Position numbers and translations under genes: made by a program. Shown here in pieces: positions 1 to 5,744 of a stretch of DNA of 7,703 nucleotides (position 1 is the first letter of the stretch; every line of letters starts with the position of its first letter). The notes beneath the pieces are model-generated. The model was not told the origin of the DNA and did no database searches. It saw only the letters and a program-made list of their open reading frames with translations. Origin of the DNA: an uncultured Pedobacter sp. (GTDB lineage Bacteria; Bacteroidota; Bacteroidia; Sphingobacteriales; Sphingobacteriaceae); the NCBI GenBank assembly GCA_946478755.1, contig CAMLDJ010000266.1:1-7703 (forward strand), given 5' to 3'.

Positions 1-138
1 TTTAAGGCTTTGGTTGCCGACAGTAAATATAAAGGCTGGAAAGATTTCGGTATGGCGCCCAAAGGGCATATCCTGATCCAGGACCATGGCGATCATGTAT
101 CCTTTAGAAGTATTAAATTAAAAGAACTTAAAAATTAG
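1..138 (+). CDS. DUF1080 / 3-keto-disaccharide hydrolase family protein, C-terminal fragment
   Basis: This is the last 45 codons of a gene that begins before the window; frame 1 is open from base 1 to the TAG at 136-138. The end of the protein shows the pattern [10 protein letters not shown] followed by [11 protein letters not shown]. This matches the closing beta-strands of the DUF1080 fold (concanavalin-like jelly roll), whose members typically end with a Q-D-H-G motif, an F-R-N-I-like strand and then L. Family members are secreted or periplasmic proteins, and some act on 3-keto-glycosides by hydrolysis or elimination. The gene lies only 5 nt upstream of the Tat-exported Gfo/Idh/MocA oxidoreductase, so the two are almost certainly co-transcribed and probably work on the same substrate. 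The active site and the signal peptide lie outside the window, so the reaction cannot be judged from here. Confidence 0.85.
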   Translation, partial: FKALVADSKYKGWKDFGMAPKGHILIQDHGDHVSFRSIKLKELKN

Positions 139-143
139 CGATC

Positions 144-1502
144 ATGTTAGATTCAAGAAGAAAATTTATTAAACAGTCTGCCATTGCAGCAGCGGGTACC
201 TACCTGGGAACTATGGGTTTAAGTGCTAAAAGTTATGGAAATATTATAGGCGCAAATGACCGGGTGAGAGTTGGAATAGTTGGTTTTTCAGACCGCTTTA
301 AAGATTCCCTCCTGCCTTCATTTCTACACCATAACAAGGAATTGAATTTTGATATTGTGGCGGTATCAGATCTTTGGAACTATCGCCGGGGACTCGGTGT
401 GGAGCATTTGAAGTCAAAATTCGGGCATGACATTACGGCCTGCAGGAACAATGATGAGCTTTACAATTTAAAAGATATTGACGCGGTAATTGTAAGTACT
501 GCAGATTTTCAGCATGCTACCCACGCTGCTGAGGCGGTGAACAACAAATGCGATGTGTATTGCGAAAAACCCTTTGCCGAGACCATGGAAGATGCGCGTA
601 TGGCCCTGAAGGCCGTGAAAGCTTCTAAACAGATCGTGCAGATCGGTTCTCAACGCCGTAGCGGTGGCAATTATCAAGCAGCCTCAAAATTTATTAAGGA
701 TGGCAAGTTCGGCGACATTACCATGGTAGAGCTGAGCTGGAATGTAAACCAGCCAGGGCGCTGGCGCCGGCCTGACCTGGTGGCCAGACTGAAACAGGAG
801 GATACAGACTGGAAACGCTTTTTAATTAACCGTCCATTTGAAGAATGGGATCCACGAAAATACCTTGAATACCGTTTGTTCTGGCCTTATTCTTCGGGAA
901 TGCCAGGACAGTGGATGTCGCACCAGATCGATACGGTGCACTGGTTCACCGATTTAAAACATCCAAGAAGTGTGGTTGCCAACGGAGGCATCTATCAATG
1001 GAAAGATGGGAGACGGAACTGGGATACGACGACAGCAGTATTTGACTATGGTAAGCCGAACGATCCCAACAACGGTTTTCAGGTGGTGTTTACCTCAAGA
1101 ATGCACAATGGTGACGAGCATCCTGCTGAGATCTATTATTCAAACGGTGGTGAGCTGAACCTGAATACCAATATGGTTTCACCTGTTGGTGGATTAACCG
1201 CCAAGGCAGCTGCCGCCATGAAGATGAAGCCTAATTTATTACCTGAATTGAAACTGACCGATATGGTGGAACAGGTTGCGGCATCGGCCAATACCGGTGG
1301 CGATAAGCTGACCTCTGCGCACATGCGCAACTGGATGGAATGTGTGAGGAGCCGTAAGGAAACGAATGCACCTGTCGAAGCAGGTTATTACCACTCTGTA
1401 GCCAACATCATGACCAATGCTGCGGTAAGGACTGGCAAAAAAGCGACGTTTGATGAAAAAACTCAGGAAGTTATGGTAGATGGGAAAGTGTTTAAGTATT
1501 AA
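144..1502 (+). CDS. Tat-exported Gfo/Idh/MocA family NAD(P)-dependent oxidoreductase
   Basis: This complete 452-aa protein starts with a near-consensus twin-arginine signal, S-R-R-K-F-I-K at residues 4-10. An Ala/Gly-rich hydrophobic stretch follows to about residue 28, so the folded, cofactor-loaded enzyme is expected in the periplasm. Residues about 40-165 form the Rossmann domain: beta-1 V-R-V-G-I-V-G at 41-47, an acidic strand end A-V-S-D at 73-76, and the catalytic-lysine motif E-K-P at 141-143. The C-terminal alpha/beta domain carries S-H-Q-I-D-T-V-H-W at 259-267, where family members have their active-site Asp/His. In place of the usual G-x-G-x-x-G, residues 47-52 read G-F-S-D-R-F, which is unusual. 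Family members oxidise or reduce sugar hydroxyl/keto groups, or act as hydrolases using bound NAD. The position next to a DUF1080 gene suggests 3-keto-sugar chemistry (inference). The substrate is unknown. The start is supported by the Tat signal at the extreme N-terminus and by the 5-nt spacing. Confidence 0.92.
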   Translation: MLDSRRKFIKQSAIAAAGTYLGTMGLSAKSYGNIIGANDRVRVGIVGFSDRFKDSLLPSFLHHNKELNFDIVAVSDLWNYRRGLGVEHLKSKFGHDITACRNNDELYNLKDIDAVIVSTADFQHATHAAEAVNNKCDVYCEKPFAETMEDARMALKAVKASKQIVQIGSQRRSGGNYQAASKFIKDGKFGDITMVELSWNVNQPGRWRRPDLVARLKQEDTDWKRFLINRPFEEWDPRKYLEYRLFWPYSSGMPGQWMSHQIDTVHWFTDLKHPRSVVANGGIYQWKDGRRNWDTTTAVFDYGKPNDPNNGFQVVFTSRMHNGDEHPAEIYYSNGGELNLNTNMVSPVGGLTAKAAAAMKMKPNLLPELKLTDMVEQVAASANTGGDKLTSAHMRNWMECVRSRKETNAPVEAGYYHSVANIMTNAAVRTGKKATFDEKTQEVMVDGKVFKY

Positions 1503-1514
1503 CTGATCTTAAAT

Positions 1515-1558
1515 AAAAAAGCCCGGAATGAATTTCAAATTTCATTCCGGGCTTTTTT
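1515..1558. terminator. Bidirectional rho-independent terminator between convergent clusters
   Basis: A perfect 18-bp inverted repeat has its left arm at 1515-1532 (six A, then GCCCGG-AATGAA) and its right arm at 1541-1558 (the complement, ending in six T), with an 8-nt loop. It gives a GC-rich stem with a T-tract in either direction. It begins 12 nt after the oxidoreductase stop codon and ends 12 nt before the symporter stop codon on the other strand, so it can end both transcripts. Confidence 0.95.
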
Positions 1559-1570
1559 GTTGAATTTCTT

Positions 1571-3256
1571 CTACCAAAAAGCTGTGTATAAGGCAACAAG
1601 CATAGCCACAATAATCAATGCACCTACGGCAAATGAAGTAGACACCCGGAACATTTTTGGATCCACTTCAAGACCATTAGGGATAACGCCGCGCTTGTTT
1701 TCATAAATACTAATAAAATACATCCCGATCACACACACCGCAAAAACAATGAGCATCCTGTCCATGAATGGAATTTCAAACACGCCGGCTGAGTTTGCTA
1801 CAGCCCATCCATAGTTGTGTAATGGAGAAAGATCAACCATACCCGGCAGGAATTTAAGGATCACAGAAACAATAAATCCTCCTACCGTTGCAAAAAGTGC
1901 TGCATTTGAAGTGGTTTTTTTCCAGAAAAAACCTAAGATGAACATCGCAAAAATACCCGGCGATACAAATCCTGTATATTCCTGGATGTATTGGAACCCT
2001 TGCTTTCCTTCACCCATTAAAGCATCACCAACAATAAGGGAAAGCACTACAGCCATTAACATGGATACGATAACTGTAATTTTACCTACATTGACCAGCC
2101 GGTCTTCCCCTGCGCTGGTGTTAAATGCTTTTTTGTAAATATCCAAAGTAAATATGGTCGCAATACTATTTGCCTTACCCGCTAATGAAGCTACAATAGC
2201 TGCGGTTAAGGCCGCGAAAGAAAGTCCTTTTAGGCCAATTGGCAACAGGCCAAGCAAAGCGGGATAAGCCTTGTTCGGGTCCTGAACACCTGATGAAGTC
2301 AGCAGGTTATCGGCACTAATGCCAGGTATTTTCTCTTTGATAATATAATAAACTGCGATACCAGGAATTACGACGATTACTGGCATCAGCATTTTTAAGA
2401 AAGCGGCAAACAAAAGGCCCGATCTGGCTACCGGAAGTGATGCACCTAATGCCCTTTGCGTGATATATTGATTACAGCCCCAATAACTTAGGTTTGCGAT
2501 CCACATCCCGCCGATCAGTACGCTTAAACCTGGCAGGTCCATATAATTAGGGTTGTCCTTTTTAAAGATCAGGTGGAAATGCTCTGATGCACCATCGGTA
2601 AGTATGGCGAAGCCTTTTACAATGCCTCCCTGGTTGGAAATCAGATTTAAAGCAATGTAAGTCGCCACCAGGCCGCCCAATACCAGGAAGAATACCTGGA
2701 TCACATCGGTATAGCCGATTACTTTCATGCCTCCAAGGGTGATGAGGATCGCGAAAACAGCGAGGCCAAGAATACACGCGGTAATGTTGAGACCGGAAAT
2801 GCCACTGATGGCCAGTGCACCGAGGTACAAGATGGACATGAGGTTAACCACAATATAAAGCATCAGCCAGAATACCGCCATAATCATGGCTACCTTTTCA
2901 TTGTAACGCTGACTCAAAAATTGCGGCATGGTGAAGATCTTGTTCTTCAGGTACACCGGCATAAAGAAAATGGCTACAATAATCAGTGTTGCTGCTGCCA
3001 TCCATTCGTAAGCAGATATGGCAAGGCCCAGTTTAAAGCCTGAGCCGCTCATCCCGATCATCTGTTCTGCGGAGATATTTGATGCGATAAGCGAAGCACC
3101 AATTGCCCACCAGGTTAATGAGCCTTCGGCAAGGAAATAGTCTTTGGAGTCTGCTGCGGCCGACTTCTTCTTATAATAGATCCAGAAGCCATAGCTTGAG
3201 ACAATCAGAAAGTAAACTAGAAATACGATGTAATCGTATTTGTGAAGTGTGTTCAT
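1571..3256 (-). CDS. vSGLT-like sodium:sugar symporter (SSS family)
   Basis: This 561-aa inner-membrane carrier has about 14 predicted hydrophobic segments (roughly 8-27, 47-70, 79-100, 122-145, 155-175, 183-205, 246-265, 280-307, 333-360, 391-410, 427-446, 452-470, 500-518, 540-559). That is the length and topology of the Vibrio galactose transporter vSGLT, and whole stretches match it: S-K-D-Y-F-L-A, N-I-S-A-E-Q, Y-W-G-C-N-Q-Y-I-T-Q-R, E-Y-T-G-F-V-S-P-G. By alignment from memory, the vSGLT sugar contacts Q69, E88, N260, K294 and Q428 correspond to Q65, E84, N255, K288 and Q425. The gates M73, Y87, Y263 and F424 correspond to M69, Y83, Y258 and F421. The essential sodium-site S365 corresponds to S357. 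S91 and S364 are replaced by A87 and A356. It probably imports a hexose or related sugar with sodium. It is the last gene of the - strand cluster, 107 nt after the receptor gene and just before the terminator. The substrate could differ from galactose. Confidence 0.93.
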   Translation of the reverse strand: MNTLHKYDYIVFLVYFLIVSSYGFWIYYKKKSAAADSKDYFLAEGSLTWWAIGASLIASNISAEQMIGMSGSGFKLGLAISAYEWMAAATLIIVAIFFMPVYLKNKIFTMPQFLSQRYNEKVAMIMAVFWLMLYIVVNLMSILYLGALAISGISGLNITACILGLAVFAILITLGGMKVIGYTDVIQVFFLVLGGLVATYIALNLISNQGGIVKGFAILTDGASEHFHLIFKKDNPNYMDLPGLSVLIGGMWIANLSYWGCNQYITQRALGASLPVARSGLLFAAFLKMLMPVIVVIPGIAVYYIIKEKIPGISADNLLTSSGVQDPNKAYPALLGLLPIGLKGLSFAALTAAIVASLAGKANSIATIFTLDIYKKAFNTSAGEDRLVNVGKITVIVSMLMAVVLSLIVGDALMGEGKQGFQYIQEYTGFVSPGIFAMFILGFFWKKTTSNAALFATVGGFIVSVILKFLPGMVDLSPLHNYGWAVANSAGVFEIPFMDRMLIVFAVCVIGMYFISIYENKRGVIPNGLEVDPKMFRVSTSFAVGALIIVAMLVALYTAFW

Positions 3257-3363
3257 AGTTGTTTATATTATTATTTGGTTAATGTAAAAAATATTTCAGC
3301 ATTGCGTGGTATTTAGGTGTGTTAAGCCAAGTCGCAAGATAAGATTGCCAAATTCGGTCATTT
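3257..3363 (-). other. 107-nt spacer between receptor and symporter genes
   Basis: This AT-rich spacer separates the receptor stop codon from the symporter ATG on the - strand. I see no hairpin followed by a T-tract, so read-through from the receptor is likely. I searched the - strand for the Bacteroidota promoter pattern (TTTG, about 19-20 nt, TAnnTTTG). There is one TTTG, but no -7 element at a suitable distance. A private promoter for the symporter is therefore neither shown nor excluded. The A/T-rich stretch just upstream of the ATG is typical of Bacteroidota translation starts. Confidence 0.5.
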
Positions 3364-5718
3364 TTAAAAATGCATACCCAAGCTAAGCCCAAAAGTTCGT
3401 GGGGATCCAAGATGTGCAGCCCCAAAATCGTAAGCATAATCTACATAGGTTTTATTGTCCAGGTTCTTAGCCCAGAAAAACAGGTCAAATGTTTTGCTGG
3501 AAAGGCCTATCCTGGCATTCAGTAAGCTATAAGCTTCCTGCTGTTGTTGGTTTTTAAGGTCGAAATACTGACTGCCGGCATGTTGCCACTCTGCACGCCC
3601 TGTTAAAGTAAGTTTCTGTACTTCAATTATTTCGTAGCTATATTGTAAAGCAAACATAGCAGTAAGATCTGGTGTAAATACCTGCCGGTTGCCGGCAAGA
3701 TCCAATACCTGTCCGTTATCGGCCAGTTTCAGCGTTGAATATTTGGCATCTGTATAACCCAGACTCGCATCTAGTCCGAGGCCTTTTATAGGATTAGCAG
3801 ATAATTCAGCTTCTATCCCTTTGCTGTTCAGCTTGCCTGCATTTTGGGTCACCGTGATGGCTTCAGGCAATCTTAAGGTTGGGACCTGTGCATCCCTTAA
3901 CAAGGTATAAAAAGCTGCCAGGTTGAGACGTAACCGGTCATCCAGAAAAGTGTTCTTGCTTCCAATCTCAAAATTGCTGCTGTATTCGGGCTTATAGCTT
4001 ACAAAACGAAGCGATTCATCGGTGGTCTGATTGATACCACCTGCCCTGAAGCCACTGCTGTAACTGCTGTAAAGGTTATTGTCTGCTGACACTTGCCAGG
4101 CCAGGTTTATGGTTGGGGATAAGGCATGGTAATTTGCCCTACTTGCTTCATCTGGAAGCATAACAGCCGGTGGCTGCCCATCCATAAAAAACTCACTGAA
4201 GCCCTTTAGCTTCTTGTGTTCGTAATCATACCTTAATCCCAGAGCTGCTTTAAATGCAGGTGTGAATGCATAAGTAGCTTGTCCGTAGGCAGCCAGGCCC
4301 ATGCTTTTGCCTGTACTGGTATTGATGCTTGTAAAATTAGACATTCCAGCACCCATCAGTTCCCCATCGGCGCCAGCATGTGTACCTTGTTTTACAGGGC
4401 TATACTGATAAAAACCGTATACACCAGTAGTCCAGCTTAATTTTGAATTTGCAGCAGCGGGTGAAGCGATTTTAAACTCTTGTGTAAACACCTGAACCTT
4501 GTTCCAGTCCCTTCCGTAATTGTTGACGATAGAAAAGCCATCCAAAGGAGAGAAATCTCCATCAACAGGGCTTTTATAATAGCGGTAATTAGACTGATAA
4601 GCGGTCTGCGAAGAAAAATTAATCCTTCTACCTGTGCGATTAATGCTTAGAGCGGCGTTAAACAGGTTATCTGACATTTGTCCGGTCGCATCCTGACTCA
4701 CTTTGAAAGGATTTTCGAAAGCACCTGCTATCGTGCCTGTTAACGGAAAAGCACCATTGTTACGGTTGGCGTTATGTTTTACATTCAGTACCACCGACAG
4801 TTCATTACTAGCCAGGTATTTAAGAAAATAGTTACCCATCAAGCCCTTTTGCTGATCAAAATCTGTGTTGTCTAAGGTATTTTCATAGTATCCATTGAGT
4901 TTATTATACATACCTGCTGCACCAAAAAAAAGACGGTCTTTAATTAATGGGGTACGGATGGCGAGTGTATATCGCTGTTCGCCATAGCTCCCCAGGTCGA
5001 TACCTGCAAATCCCCTGCCCTGATTGGTTGGTTGCCTGGTGATGATATTGATGACTCCTCCCATCGCATTGCGGCCGTATAAAGTGCCCTGCGGACCTCT
5101 AAGTACTTCTATCCGTTCTACATCCAGCAGTTGTGAAATATAGGTGTCCAGTCCAAATTGATTTACACCGTCGATATAGGTAGCTATTGAGGGATCATAG
5201 GAAGTATTAGCGATTCCCCTGATGGATACCACATTCCTGCCATCGCCGGGATTTCCGGCGCTAAGGTTAGGCACAATGTTTTTAATATCCTTTATATTGG
5301 TCATTCCCCGGGCTTGCACCTGGGCTGCAGTAAAGGCTGAGATACTTAAAGGAAGATTTTGAATGTTTTCTTCACGCTTTTGTGCAGTCACCGTTACCTC
5401 GTCAAGTTTAAGATGGTTTGAAGTAAGGCGGATGCTCAGGGTTTCATTTGAAGGGAGACTGAAAGGTCTGTTTATAGTCGCATAACCGATCGCAGTTATT
5501 TTTAGAATGAACTTACCTTCAGGCAGGTCGTTGAATTCGAAAGTTCCATTTTCATCAGCAATACTTATTCTGTTGGTATTCAGGATTTGCAGGGTAGCAC
5601 CTGTTACAGGCAGGTTCCGGGTATCCAGAACCTGACCTGATATAGGATGATTATTTTGCCCTGCAGCCATAAATTGTATTCCTGTGCAGAAAGCTATAAT
5701 TAAAATGATGGTCTTCAT
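3364..5718 (-). CDS. TonB-dependent outer-membrane receptor with N-terminal carboxypeptidase-regulatory-like domain
   Basis: This 784-aa outer-membrane active transporter has a Sec signal peptide at residues 1-20, cut near A-A-G-Q. A carboxypeptidase-regulatory-like (CNA-B-like) beta-sandwich follows at about 25-103, opening with I-S-G-Q-V-L-D. A TonB-box-like D-E-V-T-V-T-A-Q lies at 106-113. The plug runs from about 117 to 230 and includes V-S-I-R-G, Y-I-D-G-V and the signature E-V-L-R-G-P-Q-G-T-L-Y-G-R-N (204-217) with G-G-V-I-N-I. The rest is a beta-barrel, ending with a K-N-L-D-N-K-T-Y repeat-like strand and a final aromatic F after G-M-H, as in outer-membrane proteins. It is shorter than SusC proteins (about 1000 aa), has no SusD partner beside it, and has no FecA-type signalling domain. 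By plug sequence it belongs with siderophore/small-ligand receptors. Its start lies 26 nt after the propeller-cytochrome gene and it is followed by a sugar symporter. The ligand may therefore be a small glycoside or sugar acid rather than iron (inference); iron or a cofactor cannot be excluded. Confidence 0.93.
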   Translation of the reverse strand: MKTIILIIAFCTGIQFMAAGQNNHPISGQVLDTRNLPVTGATLQILNTNRISIADENGTFEFNDLPEGKFILKITAIGYATINRPFSLPSNETLSIRLTSNHLKLDEVTVTAQKREENIQNLPLSISAFTAAQVQARGMTNIKDIKNIVPNLSAGNPGDGRNVVSIRGIANTSYDPSIATYIDGVNQFGLDTYISQLLDVERIEVLRGPQGTLYGRNAMGGVINIITRQPTNQGRGFAGIDLGSYGEQRYTLAIRTPLIKDRLFFGAAGMYNKLNGYYENTLDNTDFDQQKGLMGNYFLKYLASNELSVVLNVKHNANRNNGAFPLTGTIAGAFENPFKVSQDATGQMSDNLFNAALSINRTGRRINFSSQTAYQSNYRYYKSPVDGDFSPLDGFSIVNNYGRDWNKVQVFTQEFKIASPAAANSKLSWTTGVYGFYQYSPVKQGTHAGADGELMGAGMSNFTSINTSTGKSMGLAAYGQATYAFTPAFKAALGLRYDYEHKKLKGFSEFFMDGQPPAVMLPDEASRANYHALSPTINLAWQVSADNNLYSSYSSGFRAGGINQTTDESLRFVSYKPEYSSNFEIGSKNTFLDDRLRLNLAAFYTLLRDAQVPTLRLPEAITVTQNAGKLNSKGIEAELSANPIKGLGLDASLGYTDAKYSTLKLADNGQVLDLAGNRQVFTPDLTAMFALQYSYEIIEVQKLTLTGRAEWQHAGSQYFDLKNQQQQEAYSLLNARIGLSSKTFDLFFWAKNLDNKTYVDYAYDFGAAHLGSPRTFGLSLGMHF

Positions 5719-5744
5719 AATTTGCCTGCTGGCTTTTCTTATTT

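Noticed and set aside
468..1330. Short open frames inside the oxidoreductase gene (468-677 -, 970-1158 +, 1136-1330 -)
   Set aside because: All overlap a complete gene with clear family motifs and none shows a domain, signal peptide or start context of its own.
1815..2138. 107-codon open frame on the + strand
   Set aside because: It lies fully antisense within the well-supported symporter gene, and its translation has no recognisable motif and a composition typical of a shadow frame.
2562..2777. 71-codon open frame on the - strand
   Set aside because: It lies out of frame inside the symporter gene on the same strand, and its Pro/Arg/Cys/His-rich translation looks like a shadow of the real frame.
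3257..3363. Possible Bacteroidota promoter for the symporter on the - strand
   Set aside because: One TTTG is present but no TAnnTTTG lies at the right distance; the best alternative (TTGC, 18 nt, TAAATACC) matches too poorly.
3359..3372. 14-bp perfect palindrome CATTTTTAAAAATG at the receptor stop codon
   Set aside because: It has no loop and no GC stem, is explained by the last codons of the receptor plus AT-rich flank, and is too simple to call an operator or terminator.
3364..5718. Calling the receptor a SusC polysaccharide-uptake protein
   Set aside because: The length (784 aa), the siderophore-type plug signature and the absence of a SusD gene on either side argue against it, although the N-terminal carboxypeptidase-regulatory-like domain is shared.
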